Below are positions 53,628-64,000 of a DNA stretch of 64,000 nucleotides, in pieces; the first letter of the stretch is position 1, and every line of letters starts with the position of its first letter. Made by a program: the position numbers and the translations under genes. The notes under the pieces were generated by a model. It did not search any database. It had not been told where the DNA came from and was given only the letters and a program-made list of their open reading frames with translations. The DNA comes from Meconema thalassinum. Its lineage: Eukaryota; Arthropoda; Insecta; Orthoptera; Tettigoniidae. The DNA is taken from contig OX336396.1 of NCBI GenBank assembly GCA_946902985.2, positions 233,382,797 through 233,446,796 on the forward strand. The letters are read 5' to 3'.

Positions 53628-53640
53628 GATTTGAATCAAA

Positions 53641-55768
53641 AACAAGATGTTCAGTAAAGAACATACAGCCTACTTTCTCCTAAATGTATGAGTATAGTTA
53701 TAACTCGTTGTTATTATCAAAGAGTATAATAGAACTATTCTTTGTTGAAGACCTTAGAAACGATTTACCTCTACCAAACGCCACAACCTAGATAAAAACT
53801 GCTACCATCATTGAAGAAAGAAAGAAAGATAAGAAGTATATCAAGAATGTTATGGATCTGGAGACATAATCGACCGGACTGGCGGCGTGGCTCAGCGGTA
53901 ACGTTCTCGCTTGCTGGGCCCTAGGTTGCAGGTTCGTATCCTGGCGCAGTCAGCTGGCATTTGAGGGTGCACAAATGCGAGGGAGCCATGTCAGTACATT
54001 TACTGGCACGTTAAAGATCCCCTTCGGGCCAAAATTCCGGCACCCCGGTGTCTCTAAAATCAGCAATAGTTAAAAGGGATGTAAAACCAATAACATTATT
54101 ATTATTATTATTATTATTACGACCTGCCGTGGGCAACATCCAACTTTGAGTTGAGGCATGTCTTTACACGTCTGGTTGTGCATGGCTTTCACAACCCTAA
54201 TTGAATTAACAAATCTTTCTATGACCCTACAGAGACGTGTGTATACAAACTATGTGGATATTTTCGATAATATAATCCTAACAGAGCGAGTGCATTCTAG
54301 CGGCCAGAAGAAGAAACTTTACAATAAAATCTGGAAGTTACCTTTTTGGCAGCTAGATGTCTTGAGTAAATCTGGTGGCGAATTATGTTTTAATTAAATA
54401 TATATTTTACACCATAATGTGCACAATATAACGCTTAATAACATTTTCAAGTAACGCAAAATAGGCTGTTACAAACCCTTTAAAATAAAAAGTTAAAATG
54501 TATCGTAGTATCATCTTGTCATTCTTCAAATTCGATGCGCATAGAATGATAATGGTATAGTAATCAATGGATCCCCACGTAGACTAGTCGTGACATCTAT
54601 TGGTGAAATATCGAACAATATAATCCTAACAGAGCGAGTGCATTCTAGCGGCCAGAAGAAGAAACTTTTCAATAAAATCTGGAAGTTACCTTTTTGGCAG
54701 CTAGATGTCCCGAGTAAATCTGCTGGCGAATTATGTTTTAATTAAATATATATTTTACACCATAATGTGCACAATATAACGCTTAATTTTAAAACATCTG
54801 AGTCATTACAAAACAATAAACATATAACATTTCAAGCAAAAAACCTAGCTCTGATCGGGTTTGAACCATATGCATTTGAGCGATAGGCTAACGCTCTACC
54901 ACTGAGCTAATTGTGTCAACGAATATCGTTCTATTTAAAATGACTTACATAGAACTTGTTAGCAAATAATGATTTATACTAAACGATTTCATCACTGGAG
55001 TATATTATTTATATATAAAGCATTTCATACAAAGTTTATTTATTTTTTATCAGTACGCTATATTGCATGCAATACTCAAATTAGTGAAATATAAGTCCGG
55101 CACAAGATATCCGCTGCCATCTTGTCTTATTACTGAATCAGTTCAGCTTTTTAAAATCACGTCTGCACTATAGTATTACAAAATAAACTCTTAATTTCGA
55201 ACGTGCCTCTTCCTTTAGAACAGTTAAAACGATTCTCGGCTCGATAATCGGAACTGGTGGGTCCCATGATATGGATTATAAAGTTTGCATAATTCGCACG
55301 GCCGCCATCCTGAAATGGTATGGCGGACGACCTTGTAATTTGGTCACAAGACGCATCCTATACGAAGATATGCTCTTACCAAATTTGGTAGAGATCGGAT
55401 GATTTGGTTAGTCGTTATTTGATTTTACGTTTTGAACGTTTGAGTGGCCGCCATTCAGTTTTAGTAAAGATGGCGGCGATATAAAACATGACACTGAGGT
55501 GTCCTTTGCTAGTGCTACCTTTGTACCAAATTTCGTTCAATTTTCATTCACCGTGTTCGAATTGATAGGGGGGGGACAGACATTCAGAGTACACACACTC
55601 ACACACACACAGACACACACACACACACACAGACTCACACACACACATACACACACACACAAAGACTCACACACACACATACACACACACAGACAGACAC
55701 ACTTTTTTCACCCTGTGTTGATCTCATAAGTCTACTTTCATTTTTTGCAAAAATCGAAAGTAGGCTAA
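53641..55768 (-). mobile_element. HINE family A copy 4
   Basis: In reverse orientation. The 3' terminus and hairpin are at 53,641-53,665 (AACAAGATGTTC..GAACAT) and the subterminal AGCCTACTTTC at about 53,668-53,678. Then the embedded family-I SINE (53,870-54,120), the tRNA-like module (54,838-54,917), the ATGGCGGC body, the CA microsatellite (55,590-55,705) and the 5' GAAAGTAGGCT at 55,756-55,766. A segment of about 170 bp occurs twice (54,269-54,440 and 54,620-54,788), an internal duplication unique to this copy. Confidence 0.78.
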
Positions 55769-55924
55769 TAAAACGAGCAAAGAAACAAGTGATTTTAGGC
55801 TGTCTTTCCGAAACTGCATTTAGGCAGAAAGTGATTTTCGAAATTTAGTTTTTGAAACCTTTCCGGGCTCTTTAGTCCTTCAAGGTTTGGCACAATTGAG
55901 GAAATAGCTTAATTTTACGTTTTT
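55755..55924 (-). repeat. Spacer repeat between two HINEs
   Basis: Inverted copy of 48,845-49,035, lying precisely between the 5' end of HINE A copy 4 and the 5' end of HINE B copy 2. The two HINEs are head to head around it. Confidence 0.6.
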
Positions 55925-57735
55925 AGCCTATTTTCAATTTTGAAAAAATAGGCTTATGAGATCACCTTTTGTCCGTGTGTGTGTGCGTGTGTGTGTGTGT
56001 GTGTTTGTGTGATTCGTGTGTGTGTCCCCCCCCCAATAAAATCTAAACAGCTGGAGCGATTTCAATGAAACTCAGTATGTTAATAGCACTATTCCCGGCG
56101 ACCTCGACCGTGCCCTTCAAATTTTGTTACGTCTCACCAATGCAAAATGGCGGCTGTGCGAAATATTTCACTAGCATTCAATATCTCCGAAACTATTACT
56201 GATATCGCCCTGAAATTGTGTACGGTGATAAAGGGTACTAATAGAATTTCACCTATGAGACTTTCAAAAACCTGGTGACTACAAAACCAACATGGTGGTC
56301 AAGCGAAGTTGAGACTTTTAAATAGACTTTTCTCGCGATTTAACTATCCACACGTAATGAAACTTGGTACAGCAAATGTTTATACACATTGTAATGCACT
56401 GGAGTCTAATTTAGTTCAATTGTTTACATAACTTCAAAATGGCGGCTGTGCGAAATATTTCACTGATATTCTATATCTCCGAAACTATTACAGATATCAC
56501 CCTGCAATTTAGTACGGTGATAAAGGATACTGATACAAGTTTAGCTATGCATATTTCATAAACTTGTAAAGTAGAAAACGAACATGGCGACCAAGCGAAG
56601 TTGAGACTTTAAATAGACTTTTCTCACGATTTATCCATCCAAACGTAATGAAACTAGGTACAGCAAGTGTTTATACACATATTAATGCACTGGAGTCTAA
56701 TTTAGTTCAATTGTTTACATAACCTCAAAATGGCGGCTGTGCGAAATATTTCACTGACATTCTATATCTCTGTAACTATTACAGATATTACCCTGCAATT
56801 TTGTACGGTGATAAAGGGTACTGGTACAAGTTTATCTATGTATATTTCATAAACTTGTAAAGTAAAAAACGAACATGGCGACCAAGCGAAATTGAAATAT
56901 TTTAATAGACTTTTCTCGTGATTTAACTCTCTGAGCGCAGTGAAATGTGGTACAGTAAATGATTTTGCAGATTGTAACGCACTGCCATCTAATTTAAATC
57001 AATTGTTTACATAACCTCAATATGGCGGCTGTGCGAAATTTTAAAATTAAGTTTTTATTTCTTGTGTCGTAATCATGCGATCGAAGTGAAAGTTTGAATA
57101 ATGAACCTAGGCAATAATTGTCCTTGAATGGTACATAATTCTATGGCCTATACATATAACAATCCTAAATGGCGAGCTTCCGAAATATTTAGACGGTTCT
57201 CAATATCTATGAATCTTTTACAGCAACCAAACTGAATTTTTTTATGTTCATAGAGACTATGAACATATGTTCACCTATAGGACTATCATTAACCTGGTGA
57301 GCACAAATCCAACATGGCGGCGACGCGAAGTATAAATATTTAAATGGACGATTCTCGCGAATTAACTATCCGAGTGCTGTGAAACGTTGCACGTTAAATG
57401 CTTATATAAATGTTGATCCACTGGCATCTAATTTATTTCAATTGTTTGCATAATCAAAAGATGGCTGCTGTGCGTAATTTTAAAATCTCGTTTTTACTTC
57501 TTGTGTTCTAATCATGCGATTGAAGTTTGAATACCACACGTACACAATAATCTTAATGTAATAGTACAAAAATAAAAATCCAACCTGGCGAAAATCTGAA
57601 ATATTTAGACGGTTCTCAATATCTACGAATCTGTTACAGCAATTAAACTGAAATTTTGTATGTTGATAGAGGCAATTAACATGAGCAGGATATATGAAAA
57701 TAGGCTGTATAGTTCTTTACGGAACTACTTGTTTT
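55925..57735 (+). mobile_element. HINE family B copy 2
   Basis: 5' end AGCCTATTTTC (55,925-55,935) folds with GAAAAAATAGGCT, then a GT microsatellite (55,974-56,022). ATGG motifs lie at 56,147, 56,292, 56,439, 56,584, 56,730, 56,875, 57,022, 57,169, 57,314 and 57,461, a mean period of exactly 146 bp. GAAAATAGGCT is at 57,696-57,706, the hairpin AGTTC/GAACT at 57,711-57,726, and the end ACTTGTTTTT. It is about 290 bp longer than copy 1, i.e. one extra dimer of the 146-bp unit. No coding. Confidence 0.8.
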
Positions 57736-57924
57736 TAAATGGGGTCTCCTACTCTGTCTGTTAGGAAATGATTTCATCATTCAAATTAATCTGAAGGTTT
57801 TAGCCAAACATTCCAAATGTTCAGACAAATTACTTTCTTTATAGAGTTTTTTTGAGTGCCATTACACCAGCAACAGGTAGTTCCATGAAGAACTAGATAG
57901 CTTATTTTAATGTATTCTACAATT

Positions 57925-57990
57925 ATTAGCGGATAGTGTTCTTGGCTGTCGCCCCAGAGGTCCGGGTTCGATTCCCAGCTCAGCCAATCT
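57925..57990 (+). repeat. tRNA-like SINE head fragment
   Basis: 'gtcgccccagaggtccgggttcgattcccagctcagcc' resembles the anticodon-to-B-box part of the family-J head, with the body missing; an AT repeat follows. Confidence 0.5.
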
Positions 57991-58269
57991 ATATATATAC
58001 AGTGTGGTCCACCAGCCTCTTATTTTTTGGAGGAAGGCAACCCAACTAACGCGTATATCACAGTCATCCTATAAACATTAGTAGCTGCTCCTTTACGTCC
58101 ATTGTACAACTTTACCGTTGAGTACATCCTCGCGAATAGAGTAGAAATCAATAGTGGCAGTGTTCTTTCAATGACCTCAAATGTAATTCATGATTGAATA
58201 ACACCTTCTTACGTTTGGACAGGAAGTGTCTACGAATAGATTCAATTACAGCTATACACCACGGTTCTC

Positions 58270-58370
58270 GGTAGCTATGGTGGCTAAATCAAGAATTGCT
58301 AGATTAGCGTCAAGGAAGTCGCATTGTAGTAGGTTCGAACCTTGAACTAGTCCATTTTTTTTTGCTTAAT
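58270..58370 (+). repeat. tRNA-like module with T-run
   Basis: A-box-like ggtggctaaatcaag and B-box aggttcgaacctt are followed by nine T. It has the same design as the modules at 20,035 and 23,209 but a different sequence. The cloverleaf cannot be completed. Confidence 0.4.
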
Positions 58371-58715
58371 GTCGTTTATTGTGGATGTATTATGGTCGCA
58401 TATCTATCTGTTCCAACGAGTGATTTTTTATTTGGTCCTCAAAAGGACCGTCTTTATCCGATGGTACGCAGCCAGATTGGACGACGACATTATGATCTAT
58501 AGAACGAAAGCAAGGTATCCTGTATATTCAAGGTAGCAAGTGTTCGAAATTTTGACCACCTTTGTTTAAAGGAAAACTCCGACTCACTCAGACGACCCTC
58601 ATAACAAATAGATTTGTTATGTGGGTAGGCTCACGAATAAATACATCAGACCGAACTATACTTTTTTCAACGGCGTATGTGCGAAAGGCGCTTGCTATTC
58701 ACTTAAAGTAATAGT

Positions 58716-58765
58716 TAGTTAGTGATGTTTTAAGGGGCGGAACTACGAGGTCATCTGCCCCAAAC
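58716..58765 (-). repeat. SINE tail fragment
   Basis: 'ttttaaggggcggaactacgaggtcatctgcccc' is the complement of the tail module seen at 16,086-16,120. Confidence 0.6.
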
Positions 58766-58784
58766 ATACAGTAAATACAGATAA

Positions 58785-59010
58785 TTATAACATTATTGGT
58801 TTTACGTCCCTTTTAACTGCTCTCGCTTTTAGATACGCCGGGGTGCCGGAATTTTGCTCCGAAGGGGATCTTCAATGTGCCAGTAAATCTACTGACACGG
58901 CTCTTTCGCATTTGCGCACCCTCAAATGCCAGCTGTCTGCGCCAGGATATGAACCTGCATCCTTGGGCACAGCAAGCGAAAACGTTACCGCTGAGCCTCG
59001 CAGCAAGGCA
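58785..59010 (-). repeat. tRNA-derived SINE (family I), copy outside HINEs
   Basis: Same sequence and order as 20,935-21,150 (head on the right with gaacctgcat, body, and 'attggttttacgtccc' on the left). It is not flanked by HINE sequence, so it shows that family I is an independent SINE. Confidence 0.75.
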
Positions 59011-59084
59011 GTAATTACAAAACGTGTCATATTATTATTCTGGGATAAATATTGAACTATTAAAATTCTAATTATCACGAATAG

Positions 59085-59581
59085 AGTCGCCTCCGTTGAG
59101 TAGTGGTCAGCATGATTAGCTGCCACCCCGGACGTCCTGGGTTCGATTCCCGGCTCTGTCACGAAATTTGAAAAGTGGTATGAGGACTGGGACGGGGTCT
59201 ACTGACCCTCGGGTGGTCCAAATGAGTAGAGGGGGTTCAATTCCCACCTCAGCCATCCTCAAAGTGGTTTTCCGAGGTTTCCCACTTCGCCTTCGGGCAA
59301 TTGCCGGGATGTTACCTACCGTACGGCCACGGCCACCTCCTTCCCTCCTCCTTGCCTATCCTTCCCGATCTTCCTCTCCCTTCCCATCCCTCAAGAGGAC
59401 CCTGTTCACTTTGCAGGTGAGACCGCCTGGGCGAGATGCTGATCACATCTCCCCAGTTGTATCCCCCAGACGAGATGTTTCAAGCTCCAGGACACTGCCC
59501 GTAGAGGCGGTAATGGTGGGATCCCTCGCTGAGTCCGTGGGACAACCTAACCTGGAGGGTAAAATCGACTTAAAAATAATT
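59085..59581 (+). mobile_element. tRNA-derived SINE (family J) copy 3
   Basis: Flanked by ATTATCACGAATAG (59,071-59,084) and ATTATAACGAATAG (59,582-59,595), 13 of 14 identical. More diverged from copies 1 and 2 than they are from each other. The head's A-box is altered (ttgagtagtgg). Confidence 0.88.
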
Positions 59582-59595
59582 ATTATAACGAATAG

Positions 59596-60236
59596 TATCC
59601 ATCCATGGTTTTGAACAGTATTTAGGGAAAATAACCATTTAAATGAGACAATAAAATAACTTTCCCTATAGTCTTCGTAGATAATGTGAACAAAACCAAG
59701 TAGAAATCTTGATGTACGAGGTAGGGAGGGTATAATAAAATGGTTAAAAAGAATTTAAAATATCTGCGGTTGGATAGTCTTGAACCCGGAATCATCGAAA
59801 GAGCGAGCGGGCGCAATAACACTTGCACACATTTCCAACACACTCTGGAAATTTTTGTTGCGCTTCTTATTAACGCGTATGGTAAAATATTCAATTATTA
59901 CAGTTAGATCTTAAATATTGATTGGAAAGCATTCATTCAGTACCTGGCATGTTTTCTAATTTACTTAAAGCAAGCTTCTCGACCGCTTTGCATTAATAAG
60001 GCGAATGAACTGCAAATAATGCTCTCAAACGACAGCCCTTCGGTTTTATTTTATACAACTTAGCCTACAAAATGCTAGCGTGTGATACACTTCGGTCATA
60101 CAAGCAGATGTACTGACGAAGAGAACAGAATCATACAGGATTTTGTACCAGTGATCACAGCAGCTTCCTTGCCAGCGAGTGTCGTGTGATACGGGCCTAA
60201 AGATATGCTAAGACTTTTTGTTAAAATTTAATAACA
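59596..60236. other. No recognised feature (weak tRNA-like trace)
   Basis: AT-rich sequence. At about 59,757-59,825 the minus strand has a B-box-like gggttcaagac, too weak to call. Nothing else recognised. Confidence 0.35.
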
Positions 60237-61778
60237 AAACAAGATGTTCGGTAAAGAACGTATTGCCTACATTCTCCCAAATGCATGGGTAATGTTATAA
60301 CGCTTTGTCCTTTTCAAGGAGTATAATAGAATGTTGGTTGTAGTAGCTTCTTGAAATACAACGTGCTATACGGATATTATACATGAATATGATGTGCCCT
60401 TTGCTCTGTAAAAAGTTTCATTCAATTCGGTTTCACCGTGTTTTTTTTAATTGATATGGGGAATTGATTTGCACACATACATGGCCGCTATATGCAAACT
60501 ATTGGGCTGATCATCTTGTAGTTCAGTCAAAAGATGCTTCCCACAAAAAGGTATGTTGTTGAACAATTTGGTAGAGATCAAATGATTAGGTTGGTCGTAA
60601 TTTGATTTAAGCTTGTAACATTTGGGCGGCCACCATTCCGTTTCCGTCAGGATGGCGGCGATATAAACATGACATTGAGGTGGCCTTTGCTAGTGCTACC
60701 TCTGTACCAAACTTTGTTCCATTCGGTTTCACCGTGTTTGAAAAGATAGGCGGAATCGATTTGCACACATACATGGCCGCCATCCGCACATTATTGGCCT
60801 GATGACCTTGTAGTGTGGTCAAAGGATTCTCTATACATAAAGGTATGTTGTTGCAAAATTTGGTAGAGATCAGATTATCAGTTTGGTCGTAATTTGATTC
60901 AAGGTTTTAACATTAGGATGGCCGCCATTACGTTTTCGTCAAGATGGCGGCGATATAAAACATGACACTGGAGTGCGCTTTGCTGGTGCTACCTCTGTAT
61001 CAAATTTCGTTCAATTCGGTTTCGCCGTGTTTGAATTGATTCGGGGAATCTATTTGCACACATACATGGCCCCCATCTGCAAACTAATGGGCTGATGACC
61101 TTGTAGTTCAGTCAAACGACGCTCGCCATATAGTTATATGTTGTTGCAGAATTTGGTAGAGATCGGATGATTAGGTAAATCGTAATTTGATTTAAGCTTT
61201 GAACATTTGGGTGGCCACCATTACGTTTCCGTCAAGATGGTGGCGATATAAGACATGACACTGAGGTGTTCTACGCTAGTACTACCTCTGTACCAAATAT
61301 CGTTCAATTCGGTTTCACCGTGTTTGAATTCATAGGGGGAATCGATTTGCACACATACATGGCCGCCATCTGTAAACTATTGGGCTGATTACCTTGTAGT
61401 TTAGTCAAAAGACGCTCGCCATATAAATATATGTTGTTGCAAAATTTGGTACAGATCGGATGATTATGTTATTTGTAATTTGATTTAAGCTTTGATCATT
61501 TGGGTGGCCGCCATTACGTTTCCGTCAAGATGGCGGCAATATAAAACATACACTGAGGTGCCCTTTGCTAGTTCTACCTGTGTACCAAATTTCGTTCAAT
61601 TCGGTTTCACCGTGTTTGAATTGATAGGGGGGGGGGGGGTCAGACATTCAGAGTACACACACTCACACACTCACAGGCACACAGTCTCACACACACATAC
61701 AGACAGACACACAATTTTTGGCCCTGTGTAGATCTCATACGTCTTCTTTCATTTTTTGCCAAAATCGAAAGTATGCTA
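60237..61778 (-). mobile_element. HINE family A copy 5, with expanded internal tandem array
   Basis: Reverse orientation. The 3' end is AACAAGATGTTCGGTAAAGA at 60,239, and the 5' end is near 61,756-61,770 (CGAAAGTATGCT, one mismatch to the family). A CA microsatellite lies at 61,656-61,712. The interior is four tandem units of about 293 bp; 'gcacacatac' starts at 60,471, 60,763, 61,056 and 61,349. Within them CCAT of the inverted ATGGCGGC motif falls at 60,633, 60,780, 60,925, 61,073, 61,218, 61,366 and 61,511 (mean 146.3 bp). The tRNA-like module and the embedded SINE are absent. Confidence 0.75.
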
Positions 61779-61861
61779 ATAATACCATAGGAATTTCTAA
61801 GGAATACGTATACTTCGAAGCAAGCACTGGCGATCAGAATATCCTTCGATATGTTGTTGTT

Positions 61862-62215
61862 TTGTTTCATTTGAAGGGCTAGAACATCGTGGTCATTTAG
61901 CCCCGTTTACTTGGGTGTTTGTGTCGAATTTGTCTGATAACTTAAGTTATTGCGGGCTGGTAATGATGTGTGTATTTGCAATTAAGGATTGGGAAGGAGG
62001 CGGCCGTTGCCTTAAGATAGAATCCGTCCCGGAATTTGGCCGGAGTAGAAGTGGGAAACTACGGAAAACCATTTCCAGGGTGGCTGAGGTGGGAATCGAA
62101 CCCACTTCTTCTAATATTTGCTTCACGAGGCTACGTGTACCCAATTTCAGCCCTCAGACAAGTATTACATTTCTTGGCAGAGCTGGGAATCGAACCCGGA
62201 CCTCCGGAGCGACAC
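61862..62215 (-). repeat. tRNA-derived SINE
   Basis: The minus-strand head at about 62,215-62,150 has the B-box gggttcgattccc and is followed by a second ttcgattccc (62,105-62,090). The core 'ggaaatggttttccgtagtttccc' region lies at 62,085-62,045, and the tail 'gggctaaatgacc..agccctt' ends near 61,872. It combines the family-J-like head and core with the ggcccctt tail. Confidence 0.65.
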
Positions 62216-62494
62216 TTCGATATGTTATGTTAATATTAATGCCAGTTTTTTAATTTCCTGCCATTACAGGTCACGTGGCATAACGTACCAATTCGATCAT
62301 ATTCTCTTTATAAACCAGCAGAATTCAACTTACTCTTCACAAAAATACGTCGTAAGGCAATAAATGTGGCAATGTAGTTACATTCCGACTGAAATAGAAT
62401 GTGGGCTTTCGTTCGAAAAAGTATGCCTTCTACTGGATTCGAAGCAGCATTCTACCCGCTCACGCCCACCACGTACGGTCAGGCTTTAAACCTC

Positions 62495-64000
62495 TTTTTT
62501 TTTATTAGCTCTTTACAGAATTACAGAATTTTCAGATATGATAAATACCATACTATTACATCACAAGAAAATCCAGGTAGTGTCCATATTTATCGTACAA
62601 TTGTCCACTTTCACTAAGCTTCCAACGCTCTTTCTGCAGGTGATACCTGAGATCCAGGAACGAGAAATGTTGATCATTGTCCATCACGAAGTGTACATAT
62701 TGGCCCATTATCCACACAATGGCAGTCTGTTTAATTTGGGGGAAGGCGGTCACCGACAAACGAATCAACTTCCTGTCATCAAGGTCATCCGTGGGCACAT
62801 TTAATAGTTGACATACTTTTCCCTTACACCACAGCCACGTGGAGGCAACTCGCGTGCATGATGTGAAGCGGTGTATCGCCGTATCAGTTTGACCACATAT
62901 AGTACACTATGGGTAAGCTTCAAGACGGATGGTATATCGCCGTAGAGCGGTTGGGATGAGATCGTTGAGGAAGATAAAAAACTGGGAGTGTACAGCAGAA
63001 GAAATGGTCATAGCCCCAAAATTTTTCCAAACAGCGGGCCAATGGACGTAGAGGGTGGTGGCCTCGATTCGCGGTTTGGAGTGTACCACTTGCCGCAACA
63101 TGTTATAAATGCTTTTCGTCGTTGGAACAGTCCCTGAAGGCATTTGGCGAACAGTTTCCAGAAGGTGCTGTTGATGGTCCCTAAATATCTTCGGCAAAGC
63201 TCTATCACAACCACGGGCTGTGTTTCGAATATCTTTGTATAGCGCTTTCGTAAAAGTGTCATGTTGGGAAAGAATGGTGATATCGTTCTTGCAGAGGAGT
63301 GCACGGCATTTCATTCCATGAGCTGTTAGCCCTAGCCCGCCTTGCCAGGATGGGAGATACAACTGTTCCCGTTGTACTCGGAACAAAAATCCTTGCCATA
63401 TAAACCAACCTGTATATTTTGCCAATTGGCTCTCAAACATTTTGGGAAGTGGGAAAAGTTGTGCGGCATACCATATTTTAGAGAGCGCAAACACGTTGAG
63501 GACCATGACCCGTTGCACTATATTGAGGTTTCTTTGACCAAATTGAATCAGCACTCCCCTAACTTTGGCAATGACCTTAGTCGAGTTTGCTTGCACTGTG
63601 TCCAGAAGCGATTGCTTCCAGGTAATGCCAAGAATTTTCACCTCATTTACTATCCGGAACCAGGGCTGTTGGGTAATCACTGAGTTAGTATTGAGCGGAA
63701 GCAAAGCAGTTTTCTGGGGGTTCGATTGTGCTCCAGAGGCGATATGGTAGAGCTGAAGGACGCTATCGATGTGGGAGATGTCTTCATTATTGCGGATCAA
63801 TATTGATACGTCATCAGCATAGGCACACATGCCAAAAACATGTGTGGACAGTTTGTAACCCTGTAGCTTCACCTGGGTAGTCCGAATGAACGGTTCAAGG
63901 CCAATGACAAAAAGTAGCATGGAAAGGGGACATCCTTGCCTAACTGATCGTTGTATTGGAATCACAGGGGAAAGAAAACCGTTGACGAGCACTCGAGACG
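62495..64000 (-). mobile_element. Non-LTR retrotransposon (L1/Tx1-like), 3' end
   Basis: From the window edge the minus strand carries the second half of ORF2, then about 60 bp of untranslated DNA and a short A-run (T-run 62,495-62,503 on the plus strand) preceded by AATAA. The 5' part lies beyond 64,000. Confidence 0.75.
62556..64000 (-). pseudogene. LINE ORF2, reverse transcriptase second half and C-terminal zinc knuckle
   Basis: The frame is open to the window edge (partial at its N-terminus). 'VRQGCPLSMLLFVIGLEPF' and the catalytic 'AYADD' (about 63,820-63,806) are RT motifs B and C; the thumb follows. The style of 'GVRQGCPLSxLLF..LEPF' and 'ASGAQSNPQKT' points to the L1/Tx1 group. A TAG at 62,909-62,907 interrupts it. 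The same frame then continues with C-x2-C-x7-H-x4-C (CTICGQTDTAIHRFTSC, 62,906-62,856), the C-terminal zinc knuckle of such ORF2 proteins, and ends at 62,556. That one stop is the only lesion visible here. Confidence 0.8.

Overview
This 64-kb window is eukaryotic, intron-scale, non-coding-rich DNA from an animal, most likely an insect. The evidence is an arthropod-style mix of BEL/Pao and Ty3/gypsy LTR retrotransposons, mariner and hAT transposons, Helentron/HINE (DINE-1-like) rolling-circle elements and several tRNA-derived SINE families. The SINE core and tail sequences resemble those I associate with polyneopteran insects (orthopteran or phasmid type); that assignment comes from memory and is low confidence. 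I recognise no host protein-coding gene, no rRNA and no convincing functional tRNA. The window is a nested graveyard of mobile elements.

Layout. 0-4.9 kb: SINEs, a HINE (family A, copy 1), microsatellites and a LINE fragment. 4,955-15,630: a complete but damaged Ty3/gypsy element with a 4-bp target duplication and very unequal LTRs (3.3 kb and 1.3 kb). 15.6-18.5 kb: SINE debris, a family-B HINE and a pogo/Tigger-like MITE. 18.6-22.3 kb: LINE debris, a family-A HINE, then a piece of a Helentron protein gene (OTU protease domain plus Helitron N-terminal region). 22.3-25.7 kb: mostly unrecognised AT-rich DNA. 25.7-30.4 kb: a third family-A HINE, LINE 3' ends and a decayed HINE. 30,552-38,497: a nearly intact BEL/Pao element with a 5-bp target duplication. 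39-46.8 kb: hAT MITEs, LINE ends, three mariner remnants in inverted-repeat form, and a hAT element carrying a nested SINE and mariner. 47-53.6 kb: a 255-bp tandem repeat with a hairpin, SINEs with clear target duplications, and a LINE end. 53.6-61.8 kb: three more HINEs (two family A, one family B) separated by SINEs. 62.5-64 kb: the 3' end of a non-LTR retrotransposon that runs off the window.

Main observations. The HINE families share a full Helentron-type layout: 5' subterminal repeat, its inverted copy near the 3' end, a 3' hairpin and a GT microsatellite. Their bodies are built from monomers in which an ATGGCGRC-like motif recurs every 146 bp (145/147 alternating), close to nucleosome-core length. 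A Helentron OTU/Rep fragment, from the class of element expected to mobilise HINEs, lies against one of them. The gypsy element has gag split at a TAATG stop/start overlap, with an 11-residue-periodic coiled coil upstream of the capsid. All coordinates and comparisons were read by eye; no alignment or database search was run.
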